From contig NW_004454206.1 of the NCBI RefSeq assembly GCF_000283155.1, positions 16,347,012 through 16,411,011 on the forward strand: 64,000 nucleotides of DNA, in the 5' to 3' direction. Below the pieces are notes generated by a model, which saw nothing but the letters and a program-made list of their open reading frames with translations, ran no database searches and had not been told where the DNA came from. Of this stretch, positions 23,390 through 33,878 are shown piece after piece. Positions within the stretch are counted from its first letter, which is position 1, and every line of letters starts with the position of its first letter. The translations under genes were made by a program, and so were the position numbers. The DNA comes from Ceratotherium simum simum (taxonomy: Eukaryota > Chordata > Mammalia > Perissodactyla > Rhinocerotidae).

Positions 23390-23535
23390 AGCCTCTCATT
23401 TCAGAGGAAAAGAAACAAAGGCCCAGAAAGTCAAATCTACTTGCCTAAAGCCACCTAGCAAGATGAAGTGAGATCTAGAATTTTAATCCAGATCACCTGA
23501 ATATGATTTCAAGCCCTTTCCCATACTATCTCTAT
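23390..23535 (-). repeat. MIR-like fragment
   Basis: AACAAAGGCCCAGAAAGTCA, CTTGCCTAAAGCCACCTAGC and GAGATCTAGAATTTTAATCC resemble a second reverse MIR (MIR3-like). Confidence 0.6.
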
Positions 23536-23794
23536 CATACCTGCGTCATTTATGTGTAAGTCCCAGGTGCGTTTTAGTATACTTGAAAATGACACAGTGA
23601 CTCTAAGAGGGGCATTAAGAAGGTAAACAGTCCAAAATATCGCCAGACCATATTATTAAATATCACCAATTCAAGTGTTCATTTTTTTTCTATTTAAGAA
23701 CAAACAAGATTGTTCAGCCACACAGATGCCATTTGAACTTCAGAAAAGTAGCATAATATTTTTAATAACCCCATTTAACAACCCATTTTATGGA

Positions 23795-23990
23795 TACTTA
23801 TTTGTTTCATCTGGCAGATATTTACTGAGCACCTGCGTGTGCCATACGCTGTAAAAAGTGCTGATGATAGAACTGTGAACAAAACAGATCCTCAGAGTGC
23901 TCATGGTCGGGGCTAGCACACAGACACGTGAAAGATTACTGAAAATCAGAGGCATAAGCTCTACATTTGGGAGAAGTGCAGAAGGATCAG
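23795..23990 (-). repeat. L2 LINE tail, reverse
   Basis: CAGATATTTACTGAGCACCT, GTGTGCCATACGCTGTAAAA and TGAACAAAACAGATCCTCAG are the reverse-oriented L2 tail. Confidence 0.8.
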
Positions 23991-24059
23991 GAAGAATCTA
24001 GGAAAGACTCCCAATACAGCAGATGGTGAGGAGCCGTGCTTCAAAGAACTTCTCATGGA

Positions 24060-24335
24060 AGATGTTAACTAAGTACCTCCTCTCTGCCTGGCATGCTCGA
24101 GGTGCTGGAGAGAGGAAGATGAGCTAGATACTGCCTCCATTCTCAGTGTTCATGCCATTTGGGGAGGAGAGCTGGATGATATCCAGTTTTCATACAGTGT
24201 AATAAGCACTCTCTCAGGTGGTGACATCTTAATCTGGATCTTAAAATAGATGAGTAAGGGTGAACCAGAAGCAGGAGGAAAATGGAGAGGCTTTCAGAAC
24301 AGGTGCAAGGACATTTAGATGAGACAGAACATAGT
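24060..24335 (-). repeat. L2 LINE 3' region, reverse, second copy
   Basis: The L2 tail order restarts here (AAGTACCTCCTCTCTGCCTG, GGTGCTGGAGAGAGGAAGAT, TGTAATAAGCACTCTCTCAG, GGAGGAAAATGGAGAGGC). This is therefore a separate copy from the one at 23795. Confidence 0.7.
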
Positions 24336-24971
24336 AGAATCCCCAGATCCTTGAGTTATTGCTACCCATTAAGCTAAAACAAAGGTGCTTTACTTTGTCT
24401 AAAATTTCACTGCTGCAGATTGCTTAACAGAAGGTCATTTAATGGATCTCTAAACTTAAGGCATTCAGGAGTTAAATCACAAAATACCTGCAATGGCCAG
24501 AAGAACCACTGCCTCCTTGTGCCATCATTGCTAACAAGACCAGCGCCTGCTGCTCGGGCCAGCTGGAGGGTTGGGCATTGCTGCCTAGGTGATGCTCACC
24601 AGCTGATGTCCAGCCACAAGTAGGTTTTGCCAGCTTCCACAAACAAAATCTTAATGTTTCATCAGCATCTAATGAGAATTACAGTCATTAGTTAAATAAA
24701 AGAACCATTAGGTAAGGGCAGAACAGACAACACGCAATCCATCAATTTGGTGAATGTTGTCAGATGGTTTCTGGGTGCAGGGCAGCTGTGCATCCTGCAC
24801 AGAATATTTATGTCCTGTGCCTTATGTACTTGTTTCTGTAATCCAAGGGTGCTATAGTAAGCTGCAATAATAAAGTGTTTAGAGGTGAAAATGTCTTGAA
24901 ATCCAATAGTGAATTAAAGGGAAGTATTTAAAAATGTAAATAAATATAGAGTGATTACTTTGTATCAAGAG
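24336..24971. other. Unique sequence
   Basis: No gene or named repeat. The plus-strand frame at 24420-24623 has no domain. Confidence 0.45.
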
Positions 24972-25153
24972 TAGTGGTTCTCAAAGTAAGGTCCCCAAAT
25001 CATCAGCATTAGCATCACCTGGGAACTTGATAGACCTGCATGGGACTCTCCCCAGATCTACTGAATTGGAAACTCTGGTGGTGAGGCCCAGCAGTCCGTG
25101 TTTGACCAGCCCTCCAGGGGTTTCTGATGTACACTCAAGTTTGAGAACCACTG
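24972..25153 (+). mobile_element. MER5A-type hAT-Charlie MITE
   Basis: Left end TAGTGGTTCTCAAAGTAAGG and right end AAGTTTGAGAACCACTG form terminal inverted repeats. Internal AGCATTAGCATCACCTGGGA and TCTACTGAATTGGAAACTCT fit MER5A. Flanks ATCAAGAG and AACCAGAG match at 6 of 8 bases. Confidence 0.88.
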
Positions 25154-25161
25154 AACCAGAG

Positions 25162-25340
25162 CACTGCTACTCAAGGGCCAGCGTGATCATCAGCATCATC
25201 ACCTGAGAGCTCCTTCGAAATGCAAATTCTTGGCCCCCACCCTAAGCCTACTAAATCAGAATCTTTGGGAGTGAGGCCAAGGAAATTGCTTTAACAAGAT
25301 CGCCAAGTGATTCTTTTTCATTTCAAACTGGGAAGCTCTG
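25162..25340 (+). mobile_element. Second MER5A-type MITE, more diverged
   Basis: ATCAGCATCATCACCTGAGA, AATGCAAATTCTTGGCCCCC, CTAAATCAGAATCTTTGGG and GATCGCCAAGTGATTC follow the MER5A order. It lies 8 bases after the previous MITE. Confidence 0.75.
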
Positions 25341-25347
25341 CTCAACC

Positions 25348-25499
25348 CATTGGTTCTCAGCCTTGATTGCATATTTGAATCACCTGGGGAGACCTTTTAT
25401 TCCAGGCCCAGGTCACACACCAGACCAATTAAATCAGAATCCTTGGAGGTGAGACCTAGGTATCGGTGTTTTAAAAGTGGCTAAGGTTGAGACACACTG
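25348..25499 (+). mobile_element. MER20-type hAT-Charlie MITE
   Basis: Starts CATTGGTTCTCAGCCTTGAT and ends GCTAAGGTTGAGACACACTG, with TTTGAATCACCTGGGGAGAC and AATTAAATCAGAATCCTTGG inside. Both terminal inverted repeats are present, with point changes. Confidence 0.85.
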
Positions 25500-25973
25500 A
25501 TCTAGAATTAAAGGATTAAGGTGTTTGAGAGCATGTAAAGACCTTAGCCGAACCACAAGAGCATAAAGAATCACCACCTCCACAAAAGGAAAATGTAAGT
25601 CAGATATTCTGGCCCCTGTGCTTTGATTTCACCTTCAATATTCTTATTTTAGTTGTTTTGCGTATGCATAGTAGTATTAGTAATGAGTCTTATTACTAAT
25701 TTATCATGTTAAAATTTGCCTTTCAATTAAATGGATCTGAACTTCTCTCACCGGTGTCCAGAGCTCTTTAGTATCTGGCCCGACTAGAATCATTCCAAAC
25801 ATTTTGTTAATACTCCCCACCTTGCCTCCAGACCCCCAGCTGTGCTGCTGAATTCCAGCACACTAGAAGTGCACATAGTCACTCCATGAGCCTTTCCTTC
25901 AGGGGGTTCCTTCCCCGGAAATGATATCCATGGCCCCCTCTTCATTTAGAGAGAGCCTACTCTTTCCTTAAGA

Positions 25974-26145
25974 CAGTGGTTCTCAACCTTGATTACACAA
26001 TGGCTTATCCAGGGAGCTTGGAAAAATACTGATGCCTGAATCCCATTTCCAGAAGTTCTGGTATTCTGTGATGAAGCCAGGGCATGAGGATTTTTAAAAA
26101 GTCCTCCAGGGTGATTTTAATGGGCAGTGAGTAGGAGAACCACTG
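25974..26145 (+). mobile_element. MER20-type hAT-Charlie MITE with 8-bp duplication
   Basis: Starts CAGTGGTTCTCAACCTTGAT and ends AGTAGGAGAACCACTG, with AATACTGATGCCTGAATCCC inside. Flanks are CCTTAAGA at 25966-25973 and CTTTAAGA at 26146-26153, 7 of 8 matching, the hAT target-site size. Confidence 0.9.
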
Positions 26146-26189
26146 CTTTAAGAGCAAGCACAAACTCTACCTCCTTCAAAAAAATGTGT

Positions 26190-26435
26190 CAGGGGCTGGC
26201 CCTGTGGCGCAAGTGGTTAAGTGCGTGCATTCCGCTGCAGCGGCCCGGGGTTCGCTGGTTCGGATCCCAGGCGCGCACCTATGCACGGCTTGGCAAGCCA
26301 TGCTGTGGTGGCGTCCCATGTCAAGTGGAGGAAGATGAGGCACGGATGTTAGCCCAGGGCCAGTCTTCCTCAGCAAAAAAAAGAGGAGGATTGGCAGACG
26401 TTAGCACAGGGCTGATCTTCCTCACAAAAAAAGAG
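26190..26435 (+). mobile_element. ERE-type tRNA-derived SINE, young copy
   Basis: Starts AGGGGCTGGCCCTGTGGCGC, with an A-box-like GTGGCGCAAGTGGTTA and a B box GGTTCGGATCC at 26257-26267. The tail region carries GGGCCAGTCTTCCTCAGC and two A-rich runs. It retains many CpGs (for example CCGCTGCAGCGGCCCG), unlike the copy at 18058. A perfect 12-bp duplication, AAAAAAATGTGT, lies at 26178-26189 and 26436-26447. Its A-rich start fits L1-driven insertion. The overlapping frames at 26127-26450 and 26176-26376 are not genes. Confidence 0.96.
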
Positions 26436-26754
26436 AAAAAAATGTGTTAATTCCTTTCAGCGTTCATAAATTGCTCCATCTGTGAATCCCTGTAATAAAT
26501 AGTCGGCAATATTCAATTTAGCAACCAATATATACTTTTTTTTTAGTTTGCTAATTGTTTCAGCGTATTCATTTGTAATCACAATCTAGGTTCCTTAAGA
26601 GCTGAGGTCTTGTCACCCTTTTCTATCCTAGATAGTAACTGACATAGTTGTTTACTAATAGGGATTGCTCATGGCTTGACTATTAAATATGAGTTGATGC
26701 CTGGGATCATAATACCATAGAAGTAGAAGAAGTCTATGAGATCACTCAGGATTC

Positions 26755-26960
26755 TACATATATTATAATAATGACTATTGTTTATTGAATGCTAACTATG
26801 TATCAGATTCTGACTGGCTTTAATAATCACGTCAGTCCTGGGAGGTAGAAAGTGAGGCTCTTCCTTGCTTAGCAGATGAGAAAATTGTGCTGTATAGAAG
26901 TTAAGCAACTTGTCTAAGGTCGTAGTATGTGGCACCTAAATGGGGCATAGTTCTGGGACT
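26755..26960 (-). repeat. MIR SINE
   Basis: TTTATTGAATGCTAACTATG, TATCAGATTCTGACTGGC, CTGGGAGGTAGAAAGTGAGG and GTTAAGCAACTTGTCTAAGG follow reverse MIR order. Confidence 0.8.
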
Positions 26961-27679
26961 AAAAGGAATCTACTGTAGTTGTACTGAAAGGTACATATTT
27001 GCCTTATATCCCTGATTTGGAGGAGGCCAAATGGGTCGATTTCTAATGCTTGGATTCCTGGATGTGTTTAGTTATCTTGAAAATACTAAACAAAATTAAA
27101 GTCTATTATGTATCCTACACCTAAAGCATTAGATAAATCAATCTGTATTTTTAAGGGAAAAGAGTACTATGTAGAGTATAATTGAAAATAAGATGACTAT
27201 TTAACTGCTTTTTTAATAACAATTAAAATGTTCCCTAAAATATCAGAAATTGTCATTAGGAAGTACTTTAAAAAATAGACTAATATGCACTATAATTTCT
27301 ATATAGATTAAATTGAACTTGTAAATGATTTTATAAAATATAGAAACCAAGAGATATTCAAATTAGATATCTATAAGAATAAATTGTGTATGTTCAAATA
27401 CCTATTGAGAAATAAATTTATTCTTTTTCTTTCAATTATCTGTGAATTCTTGTCTCTCTCTTCAGAAACAAAATGTCCTCAGTCTGATTTGTTTCCAGTT
27501 AAACGTTCGTTCTTAAGAGCATGTAAATATGATAACTTCCAGTCCTCTTATTTCTGTTTATCTCACCACTATTCTAATCTAGACATGATCAATCTCTTAT
27601 CTTTTCTGCATTTCGTAGGCATCAGGATCCAGAATAATTGGGTGAGTTTGAGACAACAATAGCAAGAGTGATGTTTTCA
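26961..27679. other. AT-rich unique sequence
   Basis: No gene or named repeat. The plus-strand frame at 27384-27662 has no domain. Confidence 0.5.
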
Positions 27680-28060
27680 GAACTCAACAACCATTTATTT
27701 AATGAATATTCATTGGCCACCAACTATGAGCAAAATACTAGCCAGGCAATGCGGGGTATACAAAAATGTATTAATATAGCTCATGCCTTCTAAGAGCGTA
27801 CACCTATCAGACAAGGTAAGGCACATGCATAAATATAATGTAGGATAGAAAACAAAGGCCCTAGAATGTACAATTTAAGTGTAATTTAAGTTTATAAAAA
27901 GAGAATCATTTTTTGCTAGATAAATCAGGGAAGGCTTCATGGAGAAATAGACATTTGAGCATACACTTGAAGTACCAATAGGATCAGGCCAGTGTTTGGG
28001 AAGCATGAATGGCATTCCACATTGAAAAAGAGATACTCAGAGTAAATATGAAGAGCTGTA
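27680..28060 (-). repeat. L2 LINE 3' region, reverse
   Basis: CAACCATTTATTTAATGAAT, CAGGCAATGCGGGGTATACA, CAGGGAAGGCTTCATGGAGA and CATTTGAGCATACACTTGAA match the reverse L2 order over nearly 400 bases. Confidence 0.8.
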
Positions 28061-29094
28061 GAAAAACCAACCAGTGAAAATAAGACCCAATTTATAATAC
28101 TTGCCTGCCTGTGTATATTTGCATATAAATATGTTGACCATACGTTGCAGTTGGCTCAGAACAATACCAGTTTATGCTTATTTTCCCTGTGCAGTTATTT
28201 ATTGCGCCCTCTTTCACTCTTAAAAGTGCCCTGGTTTGGATGATAAATGTAATGATCACTCTATTTCTAAGGGAACTGCCCTGTGTCCAGTCCCTGTAAA
28301 GGATGGGTTCAGGTCCCACATAACTCTGTCCGCTCTTTGGCTGATGAGACCCAGGGCTTGGCATCAAAAGATAAGTTGCCCAATCATATTTCTATCTTTT
28401 TGTAAAGATGGAAAACCCAAGAATCTCACAACAGTACAGAAGCTATATAGCTTCAATTACATGACAGACTATAGCCATGAAAGCTATGTACAAGTCAAAA
28501 TTATGAGGGAGCATAAACTGAATATGCTGTAGCAGCCAGATAGTTGCAGAACCAAATGAGACACACACCTGGAGGGTAGCTGAGGCACACAGATGGAAGA
28601 GAACTGCAGTGAAATTGCCTGGACTCCTGGTAAGATTCCTTCTGATGCCTTGAATCCAGGACCACCTCCATCCCAGTCTCTGTGATGCCCAGCCTTATGA
28701 CAGCTGCTGTTATTGAATTCTCTGAGATTTCCCTATTGTTTCACCTGAAATTTCACAATAATCCTTTCTTTCTTTCTATCCATCCAAGCTAGCTCACGTA
28801 AGCTCGGGGGTCCTTGTTCCTGGTGACAGAGAAAGGACAAAGGTGAAGGCAGAGCGTCCAATTAGCAAAATATTGTATTATTTCAGGGAAGAGGCAACTG
28901 TGTTTCAAACTGCTATCTGAGGAATGGAAATGGAAATGGAAAGAAGAGAAGATAATAAAAGTGGAATGCATGAATTTGGCAACTGATTAGATTTGAGGAG
29001 TAAGACGAAATAGGAAGCCAAAGATGATTCAGAATATTTTGAGTTTCATCACCTAATAAAACAGTAATGCCATGAAGAAAAAATGGTTCCAAAG
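28061..29094. other. Unique sequence
   Basis: No gene or named repeat. Opposed open frames at 28092-28367 and 28236-28532 overlap on both strands and have no domain. Confidence 0.5.

Positions 29095-29095
<1 letters not shown>

Positions 29096-29131
<36 letters not shown>
29096..29131 (+). repeat. (AAT)12 microsatellite
   Basis: About 12 uninterrupted AAT units. Pure and long enough to be length-variable between individuals. Confidence 0.95.
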
Positions 29132-29132
<1 letters not shown>

Positions 29133-30139
29133 GAAACTTCCCTAAATAGTTCCAAGAGAGGGAGTTTAACAGAGGCAATTTGTTCCATAGGTGTTGGAAA
29201 GGCTGAGAAGCCAAACAAGAAATTGTAAAACAAGTTAGAGATTAGCAATAGCAGGAAGCTGCTCCCTCTTCCATGGCCAAGGGTTTAAGCACCAGATGTT
29301 AGGAGATTTCACGAGTCAAGGTCATCTGGAAGGAGGTAGAATCGGGTGGGGACTGTCTGGCAGGAGCTGCAAAAGCAAAAGGAGGGTGTGTCCAGCAGGA
29401 AGCTAGGAAGCTGGAACACCAGAGCAGATTCAGCTACTGCCAGAAAATACCCTCCAGAGCAGAGAGAGGGAGGAATACCCTGAATTCTCCCTTTTTCCCA
29501 CGATTTAATTCTTCCACTAGTGCCTCACATTTGCCAAATCCATCCAGAAGTTAATTGGCAAATGAGTCTGGGAAATAGTTTGTAGAAGGACATGAAATGG
29601 ATCCTAAGGGACATGGGTAATGACTGGTACAACACCTGAGCTGAATGAGGCAAGAGTGAAAATTAGGAACAATATAGTTTTTGCCTGAAATGCTTCACCC
29701 ACAAAGATGCAAAAGAAAAAAAAGGGAAATGTGTTTGCTCAATGAGCCATTCTGACTGGCCCTGTAAGCAGCTGTCCTATGAATAAGATTTTTAGACCAA
29801 ACAGAGATGACTTCGAATGTCACTATCATGTAGTCACAACAAAAATACCAGACAAGAATTATTATTGACTTGATCTGTCACAGTCATCAACTACTGTATA
29901 TGTTTTAGACTGATGATCTTCCATGTAAATGTCTATAAACCTGCCGGCAGCATTAGGACTAATTGTGTAGATTAGTGTGATGGATTCCCCCACTGGCATT
30001 CAGAAATTGATGTCAAGTGAAGAGTGCCTGTCTATGAGTGGTTGTGCTCTATTCACTACATACCTTGTACTAATAATCCAGTGTAACTTTCCTGTATTAT
30101 CAGCATGTACAAAACCAGATTGGATTTATTTAGTCGTTC
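29132..30139. other. Unique sequence, possible unnamed repeat at about 29260-29500
   Basis: A purine-rich, slightly GC-richer stretch near 29260-29500 reads like an old LTR or retrocopy, but I cannot assign it. Nothing else is recognised. Confidence 0.4.
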
Positions 30140-30700
30140 ATAAAACTATCATTCCTTGAGTACCTCCTGTAGGAGCAAGATATGGAGACTATAACTATGA
30201 ACAAAACAGTCCTTGTACTCCAAAGAGCTCTTAGGGGAGGTATACAAATAAGCAAGCAATTATAATACTTTGGGATAATATTATCATGGTGGTAACCACT
30301 GAGTGATAACTAAACATATGGAAGGGGCACCCTAGTCTAACTTGGGGGAATCAGAGACTGTTTTCAAGGATATAGCATCTGAGTTAGAGTTAGCTACAGG
30401 ATGATGCATATTGCTGGGAGGGAAGTATTTCAAGCCAAGATGGTGGTTGTGCAGTGACCTAGAGAGCCTGAATTGTTCGGGTCACCGCAAGTATTTCAGC
30501 ATAAGTATTTCAGGAGTAGAGGAGACAGCAGAAACCAAAGTAAGCATAGGGCAGATAACAAAGATCTGAGACAGTGGTATGTTGGTAAATGTTTAACAAT
30601 TGGCTCTCAGGGGAGAGAGGGTCCGATTTGTAGCATTTGCCAAGTTTTGTGGCGCAAATACTCCAGCATGGCCAATTTTAAGCTACCAGTGTGGTGTCAT
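30140..30700 (-). repeat. L2 LINE 3' region, reverse
   Basis: CTTGAGTACCTCCTGTAGGA, TGAACAAAACAGTCCTTGTA, GGGAGGTATACAAATAAGCA and, further on, CAAGCCAAGATGGTGGTTGT follow reverse L2 order with strong divergence to the right. Confidence 0.65.
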
Positions 30701-30799
30701 TGACTGTAGGGTTGGGAGGAGATGGGCAGTAGCACAGCATTACATAATTATTTCCATCATAGATACAATATTGAAATATATGTGCTTCATTTTATCAAA

Positions 30800-30945
30800 T
30801 ACTTGCAATATTCATTCACTTATTCATTCATTCGTTAATTTAAAAAATCCTTTTGAGCCCCTACTATGTGTCAGGTGTGGTTCTAGTTGCTGGGAGTACA
30901 GCCTGGGGAAAAAAATAGAACATCTCTGTCCTCACTGAGCTAAAG
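30800..30945 (-). repeat. L2 LINE tail, reverse
   Basis: TTCATTCACTTATTCATTCA, CCCCTACTATGTGTCAGGTG, GGTTCTAGTTGCTGGGAGTA and CATCTCTGTCCTCACTGAGC are a clear reverse L2 tail. Confidence 0.85.
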
Positions 30946-31110
30946 CCAACATTATTATTGTGCGCAGTTTACAGCTGAGAAATTGTGGCATAGGAATATT
31001 AAGTAACATGCTTAAGATCACACCGTTAGTGTGTGGAGGAACCAAAAGAGGAAGTGACCCCTGTAATTCTAAATCCAGTGGATCATTTCTACTATATCAC
31101 ACTACCTACA
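30946..31110 (-). repeat. MIR SINE fragment, reverse
   Basis: GTTTACAGCTGAGAAATTGT, TTAAGTAACATGCTTAAGAT and CACACCGTTAGTGTGTGGAG follow the middle and 5' parts of a reverse MIR. It abuts an L2 tail. Confidence 0.7.
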
Positions 31111-31779
31111 CAGTTGAACTGGATTTCATCAGAGCTTCTCTATTTTTATTGCCATGTGGTTGGATGAGTAAAATAAATTTCTGTGACCTTTCAAATAAAT
31201 TTGGATCATTTTTCTTGGAAGCTTATCTGGTGTGAACTTTAAAATACTGCAATTAATAATGATAATAATACCCTAGAACTCTGTAGCAACTTCTTTCGAA
31301 GAACTCCTAGGAGCCTCTAAATGTATTAAACTAAGTTCAAGTGAATTAGTTATCTGAGAGTAAGATAGCCTTTTAAAATTGTATTAATTGCGTTGACCAT
31401 TTCAGGTCCATAGACTTGTGTTTTTCTTTCTCCCAAAGAAAAATATTAATTTCTTTCAATTTATCTAGAGAATAGTAAAGTCATTTCATTGAATATACAG
31501 TCAAGATAATTAATTCATTCATGAAGGAACTTTTAAAAACATTTATAATCTATAAATTTAAACATATGCGTTGATTCCAGTGATTTAAAAATGTACATTG
31601 ATTCTTTGCACTATGTCTCAAAAAAGAAAAGGAAATTATAATGTGTGATACAAAGAAAGTCACTGACCGTAATGAAGGGTACTTAAAAAGCCATACATTT
31701 GAAGAACTGCTTGTTTGCCAGAACCCCCTAACAATAGTAGCCAAAACTTTGACTAACTCCCTTTATCTTGTTATCCTTC
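31111..31779. other. AT-rich unique sequence
   Basis: No gene or named repeat. Confidence 0.5.
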
Positions 31780-32450
31780 AGATACGTTTGACACCTTCGT
31801 AAGCCTTTCCAGCCATGTGCAATCTTGATATCTCTTTCTTCCACTCATTATTTTTCACTTCCACTGTTTCTATCTGCATCTAGGAAGTTATCATCTCATG
31901 CTTGATTATTGGATTTTAGCCTTATATCTCCCCATTTCCGATCTCTCATTACACCACTATTTTATTAACCTTCCTAAGAAACATATTAAGTTCATTATAT
32001 AAGTTACTAGCCCCAAAACTATCAGTGGCTTTCCAGTCTTCACAGACTCAAGTTCACCCACATATTCCAATTTTCACATTCTGAGTTCAAGCAAACTTTC
32101 CAACTTTCCCCCTTCTAGCTCCTTAGGATAAACCTTAGGCTCCATCATCCTCGCGTTTCATGCTGGAAGTCCTCCTTCCTCTTCCCCAACATGGACTATG
32201 ATACCTTGCCTTTCTGTTAATCCTCCAAAGTCAGCTCAAAGCATCACTCCTATTCAAAAGCTTCTCTGATTTCTCCCACTTCTGACCTCCTGTAGTACTC
32301 ACTTTTCATACATCACTTTTGGGACTTAATTAAATCTACAGATTTTTTTTTTAATGTTATACTTTTGTTTCCTGCTTATACCAAAACTTTCAAGTCTGTT
32401 CATCTTGTTGTACAACCAGATTGTAAGGTCCTTCAGGTCAGAGAGGACAA
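31780..32450 (+). repeat. L2 LINE, 3' half of the coding region to tail
   Basis: TCAGTGGCTTTCCAGTCTTC, CCTTCCTCTTCCCCAACATG, CTTCTCTGATTTCTCCCACT and AGATTGTAAGGTCCTTCAGG follow L2 order. It is diverged, with no intact frame. Confidence 0.7.
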
Positions 32451-32454
32451 GAGA

Positions 32455-32665
32455 GGGGAAGAGCACAGTTTAAATCCACACATACTGTGTAAGTTCAAGC
32501 AAGTTATTTAACCCCTTTGAGCCTCAAGTGCCTCATCTGTAAAATAGGATACGACTACTTACCTTACAGAATTGTTGTTGGAGTTAAATAAAGATGTGTA
32601 TGAAAAATGTGTAACAGTGTTTGGCACATAACAGATACTCAGGAAGTGCTAGTCATTATTCTTTC
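32455..32665 (+). repeat. MIR SINE
   Basis: AAGTTCAAGCAAGTTATTTA, TTTGAGCCTCAAGTGCCTCA, TCTGTAAAATAGGATACGAC and TTTGGCACATAACAGATACT are MIR landmarks in order. Confidence 0.88.
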
Positions 32666-33463
32666 TCTTCGAAGCTCCACAATTCTCTATTCATATTACT
32701 CTCTTTATATGTTTGGTAAAAATGCATCCTATTTCCACTGCTGCAACCTAGTCTCATTTATAATAACCCCTGGTAGGAAGGGGAACCTTTGAGGAGAGAG
32801 CATCTGCGCTCATTTACTTCTCAGAGGTGGCAGCTGCCCTGCTTATTCAAGGCATATCTTTGTTCATAGTCACGTCCAAGTCCATCATGCCCTTATGCTC
32901 TCGAAGGGGCAGGAGCAAATGGTCCTGAGCAGTAGCAACAGCCTATCTCCAAATTTTTACATGCACGAGATAATTTTTCATTTGTTCTTGGTGACTGCTA
33001 TCTTACATTTATGTCAAAATACCACCATTATATTAGGCAACAAGTAAAAGAAGAATTCTTCAATAGTCTTAATATTTTAGCTATTATAAACTCTCTCCAT
33101 TTTTATCATGCGAACAGATTAAGGACTTTACCATTAGCCAAATATTGGGGGACTTTGTTCTTATTTCAAACATTTATGAGGTTCACAATGTTAAAACTTC
33201 AAGAGTGAACTGTTTTTGTCCTCCATAATGGATGACTAGACAGTCACTGGAAATTGGATCATTGGCTTAAAAAGCTATTTCTCCCCTCACCCAGTACTAC
33301 AATGTCTTCTGCCTGAAATATTCACCATTAGTGAAACTTTGGACTTCAAGTCCACCAGCTTTTGGCATCCTTTGCTAAAATTCACATAGACTTGGGCGAT
33401 GAATGGATGCTGAAAACAAACTTTTAAAATACTTGGCAATTGAGGATAGTAACAGCTATACTC
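32666..33463. other. Unique sequence
   Basis: No gene or named repeat. Confidence 0.45.
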
Positions 33464-33873
33464 TGTGTTAGTTTCCTAGGGCTGCTTTAACGAATTACCA
33501 CAAACCAGGTAGCTTAACAGAAATTTATTCTCTCACAATTTTGGAGGCCAGGAGTTCAAGATCAAGGTCAACAGGCTGTCTGAAGTCTCTAGGGAAGAAT
33601 CCTCCCTTGCCTCTTCCAGCTTCTCGTGGCCCTAGGCATTCCTTCCAATATCTGCCTCCCTCCTCTCATGGCCATCTTCTTTGTGTGTCTCCCCGTGTCC
33701 CCTTTTCATATAAGGACACCAGTCATTAGATTTAGGGCTCACCCTAAATCCAGGATAATTTTATCTCTAAATGCTTAAATAATTATATCTACAAAGATTC
33801 TTTTTCCAAATAAGGTCACATTCTGAGTTTCCAGGTAGATGTAAATTTGGGGGGAAAACTATTTAACCCACTA
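33464..33873 (-). mobile_element. MLT1A-like solo LTR (ERVL-MaLR)
   Basis: Left end TGTGTTAGTTTCCTAGGGC, with TTTATTCTCTCACAATTTTG, CCAGGAGTTCAAGATCAAGG, TATAAGGACACCAGTCATTA and CCAAATAAGGTCACATTCTG inside. The right end AACCCACTA has lost the final CA to TA. A perfect 5-bp duplication, TACTC, lies at 33459-33463 and 33874-33878. No internal sequence is attached, so it is a solo LTR left by recombination. Confidence 0.9.
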
Positions 33874-33878
33874 TACTC

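Noticed and set aside
24972..26145. Regularly spaced similar units as a CRISPR-like or satellite array
   Set aside because: The units are distinct hAT MITEs with their own inverted ends, and the organism is a mammal.
26127..26450. 107-residue frame and its minus-strand counterpart
   Set aside because: Both are translations of an ERE SINE.
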